DNA from: Pseudomonas marginalis
GTDB lineage: Bacteria > Pseudomonadota > Gammaproteobacteria > Pseudomonadales > Pseudomonadaceae
Assembly (NCBI RefSeq): GCF_001645105.1
Contig: NZ_LKEG01000015.1
Coordinates: forward strand, 62,001 to 126,000
Length of the DNA: 64,000 bases
Reading direction: 5' to 3'
Below are positions 47,169 through 59,062 of this stretch, piece after piece (within the stretch, counting starts at the first letter, position 1; every line of letters begins with the position of its first letter). The translations under genes were made by a program, and so were the position numbers. The notes below the pieces were generated by a model. The model had not been told where the DNA came from, did not search any database, and was given only the letters and a program-made list of their open reading frames with translations.

Positions 47169-47561
47169 TTAGAACACAGTGCAAAGAACTTCGCCGCCGA
47201 CACCGGCAGCGCGCGCAGCACGATCCGTCATCACACCTTTGTTGGTGGAGACGATAGACACACCCAGACCGCCACGAACTTTCGGCAGATCTTCGGCGGA
47301 CTTGTACTGACGCAGGCCTGGACGGCTAACGCGCTTCACTTCCTCGATGACCGAACGGCCTTCGAAGTACTTCAGCTCGATGGACAGCAGTGGCTTGGTT
47401 TCGCTGCTGATCTGATAACCCGCAATGTAGCCTTCGTCTTTCAGGACTTTGGCAACAGCTACCTTCAACTTGGAAGATGGCATGCTTACGACGGACTTTT
47501 CAGCCATCTGGGCATTACGGATACGAGTTAGCATGTCCGCTAACGGGTCCTGCATACTCAT
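47169..47561 (-). CDS. rpsH: 30S ribosomal protein S8
   Basis: 130 residues starting [21 protein letters not shown]-terminal [27 protein letters not shown]. In E. coli S8 represses the spc operon. Here it is preceded by an unusually long 208-base gap carrying hairpins, with AGGAG ten bases before the ATG. Confidence 0.98.
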   Translation of the reverse strand: MSMQDPLADMLTRIRNAQMAEKSVVSMPSSKLKVAVAKVLKDEGYIAGYQISSETKPLLSIELKYFEGRSVIEEVKRVSRPGLRQYKSAEDLPKVRGGLGVSIVSTNKGVMTDRAARAAGVGGEVLCTVF

Positions 47562-47581
47562 GGGCTAGACGCTCCTAATAC

Positions 47582-47603
47582 AAAAAAATTAGCCTTGCGG
47601 CTA
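47582..47603 (-). terminator. Small hairpin with T7 run upstream of rpsH
   Basis: TAGCC-GCAA-GGCTA followed by seven T on the minus strand, 20 bases before the rpsH start. Short stem but with a GNRA-type loop; terminator or attenuator. Confidence 0.5.
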
Positions 47604-47630
47604 CATATGTCGCCGAGAATCTCCGAGCGT

Positions 47631-47655
47631 AAAAAACACGGGCTCAGGCGAGCCG
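47631..47655 (-). terminator. Hairpin with T6 run in rpsN-rpsH gap
   Basis: GGCTC-GCCT-GAGCC stem, then CGTG and six T on the minus strand. Terminator-like. Confidence 0.45.
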
Positions 47656-47658
47656 CGT

Positions 47659-47687
47659 ATTTTAGACACACTACGGAAATGAAACAA
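47659..47687 (-). promoter_or_regulatory. Possible internal promoter ahead of rpsH
   Basis: TTGTTT, 17 bases, TAAAAT on the minus strand (complements of 47682-47687 and 47659-47664). The -10 is good, the -35 weak; it starts inside the third hairpin. Confidence 0.35.
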
Positions 47688-47706
47688 GCCCCAAAAGGGG
47701 CTTGTT
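47683..47706 (-). terminator. Ten-bp perfect hairpin between rpsN and rpsH
   Basis: AACAAGCCCC / GGGGCTTGTT around AAAA, followed on the minus strand by a weak T-rich stretch. Terminator-like and placed inside the spc operon after rpsN. Confidence 0.6.
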
Positions 47707-47769
47707 CCAGATTCAAGGTCACCGGCGGTCAGTATCTTGCGACTCAGACCACCCGGACGTTGAAAGTAC

Positions 47770-48075
47770 TTACCAGCTGGCTTTAACCAGACCTGGTACG
47801 TCACCACGCATTGCCGCTTCACGCAGTTTGTTACGGCCGAGGCCGAACTTGCGGTAAACGCCGTGTGGACGACCGGTCAGGCGGCAGCGGTTACGCATGC
47901 GCGAAGCGCTTGCGTCACGTGGCTGCTTCTGCAGGGCAACTGTAGCTTCCCAACGCGCTTCTGGACTTGCGTTCAGATCAACGATGATTGCTTTCAGTGC
48001 TGCACGCTTCTTGGCGTACTTGGCAACCGTGAGCTGACGCTTCAGCTCGCGGTTTTTCATGCTCATCTTGGCCAT
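47770..48075 (-). CDS. rpsN: 30S ribosomal protein S14
   Basis: 101 residues from [15 protein letters not shown]; longer frame upstream overlaps rplE and is ignored. [20 protein letters not shown] lacks the CxxC...CxxC zinc site, so it is the long, zinc-independent form. Thirteen bases after rplE. Confidence 0.98.
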   Translation of the reverse strand: MAKMSMKNRELKRQLTVAKYAKKRAALKAIIVDLNASPEARWEATVALQKQPRDASASRMRNRCRLTGRPHGVYRKFGLGRNKLREAAMRGDVPGLVKASW

Positions 48076-48088
48076 GGTCCTACTCCAA

Positions 48089-48628
48089 TCAGTTGCGGAA
48101 CGGGAATTTGAAAGCACGCAGCAGGGCGCGACCTTCATCATCGTTCTTGGCAGTGGTGGTCAGGGTGATGTCCAGACCGCGGAGAGCATCGATCTTGTCG
48201 TAGTCGATTTCCGGGAAGATGATCTGCTCTTTCACGCCCATGCTGTAGTTACCACGACCATCGAAGGACTTGGCATTCAGGCCGCGGAAGTCGCGAACCC
48301 GAGGCAGGGAGATCGACAGCAGACGATCCAGGAATTCGTACATACGCTCACGGCGCAGAGTCACTTTGACGCCGATCGGCCAACCTTCACGGACTTTAAA
48401 GCCAGCGATGGATTTCCGAGCGTAAGTCACAACGACTTTTTGACCGGTGATCTTTTCCAGGTCAGCTACAGCGTGTTCGATGACTTTTTTGTCGCCGACC
48501 GCTTCGCCAAGACCCATGTTCAGGGTGATTTTGGTAACGCGTGGAACTTCCATCACGTTCGAAAGCTTAAGTTCTTCCTTAAGTTTCGGTGCGATTTCTT
48601 TCCAGTAAATCTCTTTTAGTCGTGCCAT
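48089..48628 (-). CDS. rplE: 50S ribosomal protein L5
   Basis: 179 residues with [22 protein letters not shown] near the N-terminus. Binds 5S rRNA and P-site tRNA. 20 bases after rplX. Confidence 0.98.
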   Translation of the reverse strand: MARLKEIYWKEIAPKLKEELKLSNVMEVPRVTKITLNMGLGEAVGDKKVIEHAVADLEKITGQKVVVTYARKSIAGFKVREGWPIGVKVTLRRERMYEFLDRLLSISLPRVRDFRGLNAKSFDGRGNYSMGVKEQIIFPEIDYDKIDALRGLDITLTTTAKNDDEGRALLRAFKFPFRN

Positions 48629-48648
48629 GGTCTTCTACCTAGCAGTGT

Positions 48649-48963
48649 TCAAGCATCAACCGCTTTTTGGGTCGACTTGAAGACACGAATTTTCTTGCCA
48701 TCTTCTACTTTGAAACCAACGCGGTCAGCCTTGTTGGTTTCGCCGTTGAAAATGGCGACGTTAGAAGCGTCCAGTGGAGCTTCTTTTTCGACGATACCGC
48801 CTTGTACGCCCGACATCGGGTTAGGCTTGGTATGACGCTTAACCAGGTTCAGACCACCGATAACCAGACGGTTATTAGCGAGAACCTTAAGCACCTTACC
48901 GCGCTTACCTTTGTCTTTGCCGGCGATCACGATGATCTCGTCGTCACGACGAATCTTTTGCAT
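48649..48963 (-). CDS. rplX: 50S ribosomal protein L24
   Basis: 104 residues; KOW motif [22 protein letters not shown]. Assembly initiator of the 50S subunit. Confidence 0.98.
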   Translation of the reverse strand: MQKIRRDDEIIVIAGKDKGKRGKVLKVLANNRLVIGGLNLVKRHTKPNPMSGVQGGIVEKEAPLDASNVAIFNGETNKADRVGFKVEDGKKIRVFKSTQKAVDA

Positions 48964-48974
48964 GTCGGATCTCC

Positions 48975-49343
48975 TTACAGCACTTCTGGGGCGAGCGAGA
49001 CGATCTTCATGAACTTCTCAGTACGAAGTTCACGGGTCACTGGCCCAAAGATACGGGTGCCGATCGGCTCTTGCTTGTTGTTCAGAAGAACAGCAGCGTT
49101 GCCATCAAAGCGGATAATGGAGCCATCAGCACGGCGTACACCGTGACGAGTGCGGACTACAACAGCAGTCATCACTTGGCCCTTTTTCACTTTACCGCGA
49201 GGAATTGCTTCCTTCACGGTAACTTTGATGATGTCACCGATACCAGCGTAACGACGATGGGAGCCACCCAGCACCTTGATGCACATAACGCGGCGAGCGC
49301 CGCTGTTATCGGCCACATCGAGCATGGATTGAGTCTGAATCAT
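48975..49343 (-). CDS. rplN: 50S ribosomal protein L14
   Basis: 122 residues, [20 protein letters not shown] start and [11 protein letters not shown] signature. First gene of the classic spc operon; 23 bases after rpsQ without an evident promoter in between. Confidence 0.98.
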   Translation of the reverse strand: MIQTQSMLDVADNSGARRVMCIKVLGGSHRRYAGIGDIIKVTVKEAIPRGKVKKGQVMTAVVVRTRHGVRRADGSIIRFDGNAAVLLNNKQEPIGTRIFGPVTRELRTEKFMKIVSLAPEVL

Positions 49344-49366
49344 ATAATTTCTCCGACCCCTAGTCC

Positions 49367-49633
49367 TTAGACTTCCACAGCGCGTTCGAGAACATCAACC
49401 AGCGCCCAAGACTTGGTCTTGGCCAGCGGACGAGTTTCACGAATAGTGACTTTGTCGCCGATGTGGCACTGGTTGGTTTCGTCGTGCGCGTGCAGCTTAG
49501 TCGAACGCTTAACATATTTACCGTAGATCGGGTGCTTAACGCGACGCTCGATCAAAACGGTGATGGTTTTGTCCATCTTGTCGCTGACAACACGGCCAGT
49601 CAGCGTACGGACAGTCTTTTCGGCTTCAGCCAT
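49367..49633 (-). CDS. rpsQ: 30S ribosomal protein S17
   Basis: 88 residues from [16 protein letters not shown]; the two codons before it in the same frame (GTG ATC) are not counted. C-terminal [20 protein letters not shown]. Two bases after rpmC. Confidence 0.97.
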   Translation of the reverse strand: MAEAEKTVRTLTGRVVSDKMDKTITVLIERRVKHPIYGKYVKRSTKLHAHDETNQCHIGDKVTIRETRPLAKTKSWALVDVLERAVEV

Positions 49634-49635
49634 GA

Positions 49636-49827
49636 TCACTTACCTGCCTGCTGGTTGAGCACAGTCTTCACGCGAGCAATGTCACGCTTAACTTGCGAGA
49701 GCAGATGAGACTGCCCCAACTGGCCAGTTGCTTTCTGCATACGCAGATTGAACTGGTCGCGCAGCAGGCCGAGCAGTTGCTCGTTCAGCTGCTGTGCGGA
49801 TTTTTCACGAAGTTCATTCGCTTTCAT
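49636..49827 (-). CDS. rpmC: 50S ribosomal protein L29
   Basis: 63 residues, [20 protein letters not shown]. The ATG overlaps the TGA of rplP, so translation is coupled. Binding site for trigger factor and SRP near the exit tunnel. Confidence 0.97.
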
Positions 49828-50240
49828 CACATCACCGTCCGTTTAACAAAGGAGGTGGCGAGCGGCAGCTTTGCAGCAGCCAGGGCGAAAGCCTCACGCG
49901 CCAGCTCTTCAGAAACACCCTCGATTTCATACAGGACTTTACCTGGCTGAATCTGGGCTACCCAGTATTCCACGTTACCCTTACCTTTACCCATCCGAAC
50001 CTCGAGAGGTTTTTTGGAGATCGGCTTGTCCGGGAATACACGGATCCAGATCTTGCCGCCACGTTTTACGTGACGGGTCAGAGCACGACGCGCTGACTCG
50101 ATCTGACGAGCGGTGAGACGACCACGAGCTACAGACTTCAGCGCGAACTCGCCGAAGCTGACTTTGCTACCGCGCTGAGCCAGACCACGGTTGTGGCCTG
50201 TCATCTGCTTGCGGAACTTCGTACGCTTAGGTTGCAACAT
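49827..50240 (-). CDS. rplP: 50S ribosomal protein L16
   Basis: 137 residues, [20 protein letters not shown] start; [21 protein letters not shown] signature. Helps assemble the A-site region. Confidence 0.98.
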
Positions 50241-50252
50241 TTGGCGTACCCC

Positions 50253-50939
50253 TTACTTAGCAGCTTTTTTACGAGGCGCTGGTGCTTGTGGTTTCAGTTC
50301 TTCTTGGCGACCACCAATTACTTCGCCTTTGAAGATCCAAACCTTTACACCGATCACACCGTAAGTGGTGTGAGCTTCGTAGTTGGCATAGTCGATGTCG
50401 GCACGCAGGGTGTGCAGTGGCACACGACCTTCGCGATACCATTCAGTACGTGCGATTTCAGCACCGCCGAGACGACCGCTCACTTGGATTTTGATGCCTT
50501 TGGCACCAATGCGCATGGCGTTCTGTACAGCGCGCTTCATAGCGCGACGGAACATTACGCGACGCTCCAGCTGCTGAGCTACGCTCTGCGCAACCAGCAT
50601 ACCGTCGAGCTCCGGCTTACGGATCTCTTCGATATTGATGTGCACAGGCACACCCATTTGCTTGGTCAGGTCCTGACGCAGTTTCTCAACATCTTCACCT
50701 TTCTTCCCGATAACGATACCTGGACGAGCGGTGTGGATGGTGATACGTGCAGTTTGCGCCGGACGATGGATATCGATACGGCTTACGGACGCGCTTTTTA
50801 GTTTGTCTTGGAGATACTCACGCACCTTCAGATCAGCGAACAAATAGTCCGCATAAGTCCGACCGTCTGCGTACCAGACGGAGGTGTGCTCCTTGACGAT
50901 TCCCAGGCGAATGCCAATGGGATGTACTTTCTGACCCAT
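50253..50939 (-). CDS. rpsC: 30S ribosomal protein S3
   Basis: 228 residues starting [20 protein letters not shown]; the longer frame overlaps rplV and is not used. KH domain [20 protein letters not shown]. Part of the mRNA entry channel. Confidence 0.98.
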
Positions 50940-50952
50940 CTCTTCGACTCCG

Positions 50953-51285
50953 TTACTTGTCAGCAACCTTGACAGTGATATGGCAAGACCGCTTGACGAT
51001 GCGATCAGCACGGCCTTTGGCACGTGGCATGATGCGCTTCAGCGAACGCCCTTCGTTGACGAAAACGGTGCTGACCTTCAGGTCATCAACGTCTGCGCCT
51101 TCGTTATGCTCGGCGTTGGCTACGGCCGACTCCAGCACTTTCTTCATGATCTCGGCGGCTTTCTTACTGCTGAAAGCCAACAGGTTGAGCGCTTCGCCCA
51201 CCTTCTTCCCGCGGATCTGGTCGGCGACCAAGCGGGCTTTCTGGGCGGAGATTCGAGCGCCCGACAACTTAGCGGCTACTTCCAT
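50953..51285 (-). CDS. rplV: 50S ribosomal protein L22
   Basis: 110 residues; [20 protein letters not shown] start and [18 protein letters not shown] beta-hairpin that lines the exit tunnel and affects macrolide action. Confidence 0.98.
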
Positions 51286-51296
51286 TTCCTAACCCC

Positions 51297-51572
51297 TTAA
51301 CGCTTGGCTTTCTTGTCTGCCACGTGCCCACGATAAGTGCGGGTACCGGCAAACTCGCCTAGTTTGTGGCCGACCATGTCTTCGTTCACGAGAACTGGGA
51401 CGTGCAAGCGACCGTTGTGTACAGCGATGGTCAAACCGACCATTTGTGGCAGGATCATCGAACGACGCGACCAGGTCTTAACTGGTTTGCGATCGTTCTT
51501 TTCCGCCGCCACTTCGATCTTCTTCAGTAGGTGAAGATCAATAAAAGGACCTTTTTTCAGAGAACGTGGCAC
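51297..51572 (-). CDS. rpsS: 30S ribosomal protein S19
   Basis: 91 residues, [39 protein letters not shown] end. Head of the small subunit, near tRNA. S10 operon. Confidence 0.98.
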   Translation of the reverse strand: MPRSLKKGPFIDLHLLKKIEVAAEKNDRKPVKTWSRRSMILPQMVGLTIAVHNGRLHVPVLVNEDMVGHKLGEFAGTRTYRGHVADKKAKR

Positions 51573-51588
51573 TGTCGTATCCCTCTAT

Positions 51589-52413
51589 TTACTTGCGACG
51601 ACGGACGATCATTTTGTCGGTACGCTTATTACCACGAGTCTTCGCGCCCTTAGTCGGGAAGCCCCATGGCGATACCGGATGACGACCACCAGAGGTACGA
51701 CCTTCACCACCACCGTGTGGGTGGTCAACCGGGTTCATGGCAACACCACGAACGGTTGGGCGAACGCCACGCCAGCGTTTGGCACCAGCTTTACCCAGCG
51801 AACGCAGGCTGTGCTCGGAGTTCGAGACTTCGCCCAGGGTCGCGCGGCATTCAGCCAGCACTTTACGCATCTCACCAGAACGCAGACGCAGGGTCACGTA
51901 GACACCTTCACGAGCGATCAGCTGAGCCGAAGCACCAGCGGAACGAGCGATTTGCGCGCCTTTACCTGGCTTCAATTCGATGCCGTGTACGGTGCTACCA
52001 ACTGGAATGTTGCGCAGTTGCAGAGCGTTGCCCGGCTTGATCGGTGCCAAGGCACCTGCGATCAGCTGGTCACCAGCACTCACGCCTTTAGGGGCGATGA
52101 TGTAGCGACGCTCGCCATCTGCGTACAGCAGCAGTGCGATGTGAGCAGTACGGTTTGGATCGTATTCAATACGCTCGACAGTGGCGGAGATGCCATCTTT
52201 GTCGTTGCGACGGAAATCGACCAGACGATAATGCTGCTTATGGCCACCACCGATGTGACGAGTGGTAATACGACCATTGTTGTTACGACCACCAGTCTTC
52301 GATTTTTTCTCGAGCAGCGGTGCGTGAGGAGCGCCTTTATGCAGCTCCTGGTTGACCACCTTGACCACAAAACGGCGGCCAGGGGAAGTCGGTTTGCATT
52401 TAACGATTGCCAT
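51589..52413 (-). CDS. rplB: 50S ribosomal protein L2
   Basis: 274 residues; C-terminal [20 protein letters not shown] with the conserved His near the peptidyl transferase centre. Confidence 0.98.
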   Translation of the reverse strand: MAIVKCKPTSPGRRFVVKVVNQELHKGAPHAPLLEKKSKTGGRNNNGRITTRHIGGGHKQHYRLVDFRRNDKDGISATVERIEYDPNRTAHIALLLYADGERRYIIAPKGVSAGDQLIAGALAPIKPGNALQLRNIPVGSTVHGIELKPGKGAQIARSAGASAQLIAREGVYVTLRLRSGEMRKVLAECRATLGEVSNSEHSLRSLGKAGAKRWRGVRPTVRGVAMNPVDHPHGGGEGRTSGGRHPVSPWGFPTKGAKTRGNKRTDKMIVRRRK

Positions 52414-52427
52414 GATGCACCCCTTCC

Positions 52428-52727
52428 TTACTCAGCACTGCTGCTGAAATCGAGATCTTGGCCTGGCTGAAGGGAGATAACTGCCTTCTTCCAGTCATTA
52501 CGCTTGCCCAGACCGCGAGCAGTGCGCTTGCTCTTACCCAGAACATTCAGGGTAGTAACACGCTCTACTTTCACGCTGAACAGGCTTTCGACGGCCTTCT
52601 TGATTTCCAGCTTGGTTGCGTCAGTTGCAACCTTGAAAACGAACTGGCCTTTCTTGTCAGCCAGAACCGTAGCCTTTTCGGAAACGTGCGGGCCAAGCAG
52701 AACTTTAAATACGCGTTCCTGGTTCAT
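52428..52727 (-). CDS. rplW: 50S ribosomal protein L23
   Basis: 99 residues; [20 protein letters not shown] signature. Tunnel-exit protein and trigger factor dock. ATGA overlap with rplD. Confidence 0.98.
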
Positions 52728-53326
52728 CCCAGCAGCTCCTCGAATTTCTTCACGGCCGACACGGTGATCAAAACCTTGTCGTATGCGATCAGACTAACTG
52801 GATCGGAACCTTGCACGTCACGTACATCAACGTGTGGCAGGTTGCGAGCAGCCAGGTACAGGTTCTGATCAACAGCTTCCGACACGATCAAAACGTCGGT
52901 CAGGCTCATGTTGTTCAGTTTGCCCAGCAGATCTTTGGTTTTTGGACTTTCAACAGCGAAATCCTGAACCACGACCAGACGGTCAGTACGCACGAGTTCA
53001 GCAAGGATGGAGCGCAGAGCTGCGCGGTACATCTTCTTGTTGAGCTTCTGCGAGTGATCCTGTGGACGAGCTGCGAAAGTGGTACCGCCGCCACGCCAGA
53101 TTGGGCTACGGATAGTACCGGCACGAGCACGGCCAGTACCTTTCTGACGCCAAGGGCGCTTACCGCCACCACGAACGTCGGAACGGGTCTTTTGCTGCTT
53201 GCTACCTTGACGGCCGCCGGCCATGTAGGCCACGACTGCTTGGTGAACCAGCGTCTCGTTGAACTCGCCGCCAAACGTCAGTTCGGAAACTTCGATCGCT
53301 TGAGCGTCATTTACATTTAATTGCAT
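52724..53326 (-). CDS. rplD: 50S ribosomal protein L4
   Basis: 200 residues; loop [28 protein letters not shown]. In E. coli L4 represses the S10 operon by attenuation; conservation here is not visible. Four-base overlap with rplW. Confidence 0.98.
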
Positions 53327-53338
53327 GTCAGCTTCCCC

Positions 53339-53974
53339 TTAACCGCGAGCCTTGGCCGCTGGACGTACAACCAGGTTGCCGCCAGTAGCGCCAGGAACAG
53401 CACCCTTGACCAACAACAGATTGCGTTCAGCGTCGACGCGCACTACTTCGAGGGACTGCACGGTCACGCGCTCAGCGCCCATATGACCGGACATTTTTTT
53501 GCCCTTGAATACACGACCAGGAGTCTGGCACTGGCCAATAGAGCCCGGGACGCGGTGGGAAACGGAGTTACCGTGAGTGTTGTCTTGGCCACGGAAATTC
53601 CAACGCTTGATCGTACCCTGGAAGCCTTTACCTTTGGACTGACCGGTTACATCAACCAGTTGACCAGCGGCGAAGATTTCAGCGTTGATCAGATCGCCAG
53701 CCTGGTAGTCGCCGTCTTCGAGACGGAACTCCATAACAGTGCGACCAGCTGCAACGTTTGCTTTAGCGAAGTGACCTGCTTGAGCAGCAGTCACGCGCGA
53801 AGCACGACGCTCGCCGACAGTGACTTGCACTGCACGATAGCCATCGGTCTCTTCAGTTTTGAACTGGGTGACGCGATTCGGTTCGATCTCAATGACCGTG
53901 ACCGGAATGGAGACACCTTCTTCGGTGAAAATACGGGTCATACCGCATTTACGACCGACTACACCAATAGTCAT
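53339..53974 (-). CDS. rplC: 50S ribosomal protein L3
   Basis: 211 residues from [20 protein letters not shown]; the longer frame is not family-like. Central loop [20 protein letters not shown] with the residue later methylated near it. Confidence 0.98.
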   Translation of the reverse strand: MTIGVVGRKCGMTRIFTEEGVSIPVTVIEIEPNRVTQFKTEETDGYRAVQVTVGERRASRVTAAQAGHFAKANVAAGRTVMEFRLEDGDYQAGDLINAEIFAAGQLVDVTGQSKGKGFQGTIKRWNFRGQDNTHGNSVSHRVPGSIGQCQTPGRVFKGKKMSGHMGAERVTVQSLEVVRVDAERNLLLVKGAVPGATGGNLVVRPAAKARG

Positions 53975-54055
53975 GTTGTAAACCTCATGAGTGTACGGGG
54001 CTTTCACCCGCTATGGCCGCCCATTTCAGAGCGTTACACGACTAAGACCCAAGTC

Positions 54056-54367
54056 TTAGCCGAGGCTGATCTGTACTTCCACACCGGCCGCCAGATCGAG
54101 CTTCATAAGTGCATCAACGGTTTTATCCGTTGGCTGGACGATGTCCAGTACGCGCTTATGAGTACGGATCTCGTACTGGTCACGCGCGTCTTTGTTGACG
54201 TGCGGGGAGACCAGAACGGTGAACCGCTCTTTACGGGTAGGCAGTGGAATTGGACCACGCACTTGAGCACCAGTACGTTTCGCGGTTTCCACGATTTCCT
54301 GGGTGGATTGGTCGATCAGGCGATGGTCAAAAGCCTTCAACCTGATACGGATTTGCTGATTTTGCAT
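54056..54367 (-). CDS. rpsJ: 30S ribosomal protein S10 / NusE
   Basis: 103 residues; [20 protein letters not shown] and [19 protein letters not shown]. First gene of the S10 operon. Also acts in antitermination with NusB, whose gene is also in this window. An 81-base gap leads to rplC. Confidence 0.98.
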
Positions 54368-54429
54368 TGGATTTCAGACTCCGGCTGCTATTCCCAGCGA
54401 GCGCAATACGCCCGTTAAAAGGAGGCGCA

Positions 54430-54458
54430 ATTCTATAGACGCCCCAGATAGGTGTCAA
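54430..54458 (-). promoter_or_regulatory. Sigma70-type promoter of the S10 operon
   Basis: TTGACA (complement of 54453-54458), 17 bases, TAGAAT (complement of 54430-54435). Consensus -35 and five of six at -10; 63 bases ahead of rpsJ. Confidence 0.85.
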
Positions 54459-54464
54459 CCCAAT

Positions 54465-54493
54465 AAAAAAGGCCCCCGCTAAGCGGGGGCCTT
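54465..54493 (-). terminator. Intrinsic terminator of tuf
   Basis: Eleven-bp stem AAGGCCCCCGC / GCGGGGGCCTT around TAA with six T on the minus strand. It isolates the str operon from the S10 promoter just after it. Confidence 0.94.
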
Positions 54494-54525
54494 CTCAAAA
54501 AACCGAGCTACCTCAGAAGAGATAA

Positions 54526-55719
54526 TTACTCGATGATTTTAGCTACAACACCAGCACCAACGGTACGGCCACCTTCGCGGATAGCGAAACGCAGACCGTC
54601 TTCCATTGCGATGGTTTTGATCAGGGTGACAACCATTTTGATGTTGTCGCCTGGCATTACCATTTCAACGCCTTCCGGCAGCTCGCAGTTACCAGTCACG
54701 TCAGTAGTACGGAAGTAGAACTGTGGACGGTAGCCTTTGAAGAACGGAGTGTGGCGACCGCCTTCTTCTTTGCTCAGCACGTACACTTCAGCTTCGAACT
54801 TGGTGTGCGGCTTAACCGAACCTGGCTTGACCAGAACCTGGCCACGCTCAACGTCGTCACGCTTGGTACCACGCAGCAGAACGCCGCAGTTCTCGCCAGC
54901 ACGACCTTCGTCGAGCAGCTTACGGAACATTTCAACACCGGTGCAGGTGGTGACGGTAGTGTCACGCAGACCAACGATTTCCAGCGGATCTTGAACCTTA
55001 ACGATACCGCGCTCGATACGACCAGTCACAACAGTACCACGACCGGAGATCGAGAATACGTCTTCGATTGGCATCAGGAACGGCTTGTCGATAACACGGA
55101 CTGGATCTGGGATGTAGCTGTCCAGAGTCTCAACCAGTTTACGAACGGACGTGGTGCCCATTTCGTTGTCGTCTTTGCCTTCCAGAGCCATACGAGCGGA
55201 ACCGATGATGATCGGAGTGTCGTCGCCTGGGAAGTCGTAAGTGCTCAGCAGATCGCGCACTTCCATCTCAACCAGTTCCAGCAGCTCAGCGTCGTCTACC
55301 AGGTCAGCCTTGTTCAGGTAAACCACGATGTACGGAACGCCTACCTGACGGGACAGCAGGATGTGCTCACGGGTTTGTGGCATCGGACCATCAGCGGCCG
55401 AGCAAACCAGGATCGCACCGTCCATCTGGGCAGCACCGGTGATCATGTTCTTCACATAGTCAGCGTGACCTGGGCAGTCAACGTGAGCGTAGTGACGGAT
55501 CAGCGAGTTGTATTCAACGTGCGCGGTGTTGATGGTGATACCACGAGCTTTCTCTTCTGGTGCGCTGTCGATTTTATCGAAATCAACGATTGCAGAACCG
55601 AATACTTCGGAGCAAACGCGAGTCAGAGCAGCAGTCAGAGTGGTTTTACCGTGGTCAACGTGACCGATAGTGCCAACGTTGACGTGCGGTAGGGAACGAT
55701 CAAATTTTTCTTTAGCCAC
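54526..55719 (-). CDS. tuf: Elongation factor Tu
   Basis: 397 residues with G-domain motifs [19 protein letters not shown] and NKADLVD, then two beta domains. Delivers aminoacyl-tRNA to the ribosome. Pseudomonads commonly carry a second copy near secE, outside this window. 30 bases after fusA. Confidence 0.98.
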   Translation of the reverse strand: MAKEKFDRSLPHVNVGTIGHVDHGKTTLTAALTRVCSEVFGSAIVDFDKIDSAPEEKARGITINTAHVEYNSLIRHYAHVDCPGHADYVKNMITGAAQMDGAILVCSAADGPMPQTREHILLSRQVGVPYIVVYLNKADLVDDAELLELVEMEVRDLLSTYDFPGDDTPIIIGSARMALEGKDDNEMGTTSVRKLVETLDSYIPDPVRVIDKPFLMPIEDVFSISGRGTVVTGRIERGIVKVQDPLEIVGLRDTTVTTCTGVEMFRKLLDEGRAGENCGVLLRGTKRDDVERGQVLVKPGSVKPHTKFEAEVYVLSKEEGGRHTPFFKGYRPQFYFRTTDVTGNCELPEGVEMVMPGDNIKMVVTLIKTIAMEDGLRFAIREGGRTVGAGVVAKIIE

Positions 55720-55749
55720 GACAATTAACTCCTTGCCTAAAGGACTGAA

Positions 55750-57855
55750 TCAGCCTTGTTTTTTGGATACAGTTTCAGCGATGTGCGCCGGAGCTGTGTT
55801 GTATTTTTTGAATTCCATAGAGTAGCTTGCGCGACCCTGGGACATGGAGCGAACGTCGGTCGCATAACCGAACATCTCACCCAACGGAACCTCGGCGCGA
55901 ATCACTTTGCCGGAAACCGTGTCTTCCATACCCAAGATCATGCCGCGACGACGGTTAAGGTCGCCCATGACATCACCCATATAGTCTTCAGGTGTAACAA
56001 CTTCTACCGCCATGATTGGCTCAAGCAACTCACCACCGCCCTTTTGGGCCAGTTGCTTGGTTGCCATGGAAGCAGCCACCTTAAACGCCATCTCGTTGGA
56101 GTCGACGTCGTGGTAAGAACCGTCAAAAACGGTTGCTTTCAGGCCGATCAGCGGATAGCCGGCAACAACACCGTTCTTCATCTGCTCTTCGATACCCTTC
56201 TGGATAGCAGGGATGTATTCCTTAGGAACAACACCACCTACTACTTCGTTCACGAATTGCAGACCTTCCTGACCTTCGTCAGCAGGAGCAAAACGGATCC
56301 AGCAGTGACCGAACTGACCACGACCGCCGGACTGACGAACGAACTTGCCTTCGATTTCACAGTTCTTCGTGATGCGCTCACGATAGGAAACCTGAGGCTT
56401 ACCGATGTTGGCTTCGACGTTGAACTCACGGCGCATCCGGTCAACCAGGATGTCCAGGTGCAACTCGCCCATGCCGGAGATGATCGTTTGACCAGTCTCT
56501 TCATCAGTTTTGACGCGGAAAGATGGATCTTCCTGAGCAAGCTTGCCCAGAGCGATACCCATTTTTTCCTGGTCATCCTTGGTCTTAGGCTCTACGGCAA
56601 CCGAAATAACCGGCTCCGGGAAGTCCATGCGAACCAGGATGATTGGCTTGTCAGCGTTGCACAAAGTTTCACCAGTGGTGACGTCCTTCATGCCAATCAA
56701 GGCCGCGATGTCACCAGCGCGTACTTCCTTGATTTCTTCACGGGCGTTTGCGTGCATTTGCACCATACGACCCACGCGCTCTTTCTTGCCTTTAACCGAG
56801 TTGATCACGCCGTCGCCGGAGTTCAACACGCCCGAGTAAACACGGACGAAGGTCAAGGTACCCACGAATGGGTCAGTGGCAATTTTAAATGCCAGAGCGG
56901 AGAACGGTTCTGCGTCGTCTGCATGACGCTCCAGTTCGATAGTCTCGTCATCCGGGTCAGTACCCTTGATGGCAGGAATATCAACAGGTGCTGGCAGATA
57001 GTCGATCACAGCATCGAGAACCAGGGGAACACCCTTGTTCTTGAACGAGGAACCGCAAACAGCCAAGACGATCTCACCAGCAATAGTACGCTGACGCAGA
57101 GCAGCCTTGATTTCCACGTTGGTGAGTTCTTCACCTTCGAGGTACTTGTTCATCAGCTCTTCGTTGGCTTCAGCCGCAGCTTCAACCATGTTGTTGCGCC
57201 ACTCGTCAGCCAGTTCCTGCAACTCTGCAGGGATAGGCTTGCGAACAGGAACCATACCTTTGTCAGCGTCGTTCCAGTAAACCGCTTCCATGGTCAGCAG
57301 ATCGATCTGGCCTTGGAAGTTGTCTTCGGAACCGATAGCCAACTGGATTGGCACCGGGGTGTGACCCAGACGCTGCTTGATCTGACCGATCACGCGCAGG
57401 AAGTTGGCACCAGCACGGTCCATCTTGTTTACGTAAACAAGACGTGGAACGCCGTATTTGTTGGCTTGACGCCATACGGTTTCCGACTGAGGCTCAACAC
57501 CCGAGGTGCCGCAGAACACAACGACAGCGCCGTCGAGTACGCGCAGGGAACGCTCAACTTCAATGGTGAAGTCTACGTGGCCCGGGGTATCGATTACGTT
57601 GAAACGGTGCTCGTCTTTGTACTGTTTCTCGGAACCCTTCCAGAAGGCGGTAATAGCAGCAGAAGTAATGGTAATACCACGCTCCTGCTCCTGAACCATC
57701 CAGTCTGTGGTCGCGGCGCCGTCATGCACCTCGCCCATTTTGTGACTTTTGCCGGTGTAAAACAGTACGCGCTCAGTGGTGGTGGTTTTACCAGCATCCA
57801 CGTGAGCAACGATACCGATGTTACGGTAGCGGCTAATCGGAGTAGTACGAGCCAT
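55750..57855 (-). CDS. fusA: Elongation factor G
   Basis: 701 residues; GTPase motifs [17 protein letters not shown] and NKMDRAGA, then domains II-V. Moves tRNAs and mRNA during translocation. Follows rpsG by 30 bases. Confidence 0.98.
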   Translation of the reverse strand: MARTTPISRYRNIGIVAHVDAGKTTTTERVLFYTGKSHKMGEVHDGAATTDWMVQEQERGITITSAAITAFWKGSEKQYKDEHRFNVIDTPGHVDFTIEVERSLRVLDGAVVVFCGTSGVEPQSETVWRQANKYGVPRLVYVNKMDRAGANFLRVIGQIKQRLGHTPVPIQLAIGSEDNFQGQIDLLTMEAVYWNDADKGMVPVRKPIPAELQELADEWRNNMVEAAAEANEELMNKYLEGEELTNVEIKAALRQRTIAGEIVLAVCGSSFKNKGVPLVLDAVIDYLPAPVDIPAIKGTDPDDETIELERHADDAEPFSALAFKIATDPFVGTLTFVRVYSGVLNSGDGVINSVKGKKERVGRMVQMHANAREEIKEVRAGDIAALIGMKDVTTGETLCNADKPIILVRMDFPEPVISVAVEPKTKDDQEKMGIALGKLAQEDPSFRVKTDEETGQTIISGMGELHLDILVDRMRREFNVEANIGKPQVSYRERITKNCEIEGKFVRQSGGRGQFGHCWIRFAPADEGQEGLQFVNEVVGGVVPKEYIPAIQKGIEEQMKNGVVAGYPLIGLKATVFDGSYHDVDSNEMAFKVAASMATKQLAQKGGGELLEPIMAVEVVTPEDYMGDVMGDLNRRRGMILGMEDTVSGKVIRAEVPLGEMFGYATDVRSMSQGRASYSMEFKKYNTAPAHIAETVSKKQG

Positions 57856-57885
57856 AAAGCCCTCGCAAAATTAGTGAAGCTAAGA

Positions 57886-58377
<492 letters not shown>

Positions 58378-58474
58378 TCAGGTTCGCTCGGAATCGGTGC
58401 CCTTTCGGGACGCCTCCGACCTTACTCTTATCGACTCAGAAAATAAGATGATTCAGTTTTGCAAAAAGCCGCTA

Positions 58475-58846
58475 CTACTTAGGCTTCTTGGTACCGTACT
58501 TCGAACGACCCTGGTTACGACCTTTAACGCCGGAAGTATCCAAGGAGCCGCGTACGGTGTGGTAACGAACACCTGGCAAGTCTTTTACACGACCGCCGCG
58601 GATCAGTACCACGCTGTGCTCTTGCAGGTTGTGACCTTCACCACCGATGTACGAGGAAACCTCGAAACCGTTGGTCAGGCGCACACGGCATACTTTACGC
58701 AGTGCCGAGTTAGGTTTTTTCGGCGTAGTGGTATACACGCGAGTGCATACGCCACGACGTTGCGGGCAGTTCTGCAGCGCAGGCACGTCGGATTTCTCGA
58801 CGATACGCTTACGCGGCTGACGTACCAGCTGGTTGATAGTTGCCAT
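58475..58846 (-). CDS. rpsL: 30S ribosomal protein S12
   Basis: 123 residues starting [20 protein letters not shown]. Lys43 and Lys88 have the streptomycin-sensitive identity, and Asp89 (the RimO target) is present. First gene of the str operon. Promoter at 58938-58966 and leader hairpin at 58901-58920. Confidence 0.98.
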   Translation of the reverse strand: MATINQLVRQPRKRIVEKSDVPALQNCPQRRGVCTRVYTTTPKKPNSALRKVCRVRLTNGFEVSSYIGGEGHNLQEHSVVLIRGGRVKDLPGVRYHTVRGSLDTSGVKGRNQGRSKYGTKKPK

Positions 58847-58900
58847 CTACTAGCTCCACTGTTGTCTTGCGACGCTATTGTCTTGCAAGAAAAGCAAAAT

Positions 58901-58920
58901 GGCAGGAACGAATTCCCGCC
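58901..58920 (-). other. Leader hairpin of rpsL
   Basis: GGCGGGAA-TTCG-TTCCTGCC with UUCG tetraloop and one non-Watson-Crick pair, followed by ATTTTGCTTTTC. Lies between the promoter and the rpsL start; attenuator or stabilising hairpin, or a terminator that closes the rpoBC transcript. Confidence 0.6.
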
Positions 58921-58937
58921 AAATTTAGGGGTACAAG

Positions 58938-58966
58938 AGTCTAAAGAGGATCTTGCCCCCAGTCAA
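58938..58966 (-). promoter_or_regulatory. Sigma70-type promoter of the str operon (rpsL-rpsG-fusA-tuf)
   Basis: TTGACT (complement of 58961-58966), 17 bases, TAGACT (complement of 58938-58943). About 90 bases ahead of rpsL in the 216-base rpoC-rpsL gap. Confidence 0.8.
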
Positions 58967-59062
58967 GGCAAGGCCCCGACCTCCCCTCTCGTCGAACCGG
59001 GGCAAATTTGCCTCGTTCCGACGAATGGGGCTGCCAGGGCCCGGACTTATCTAGTGCAGAAC

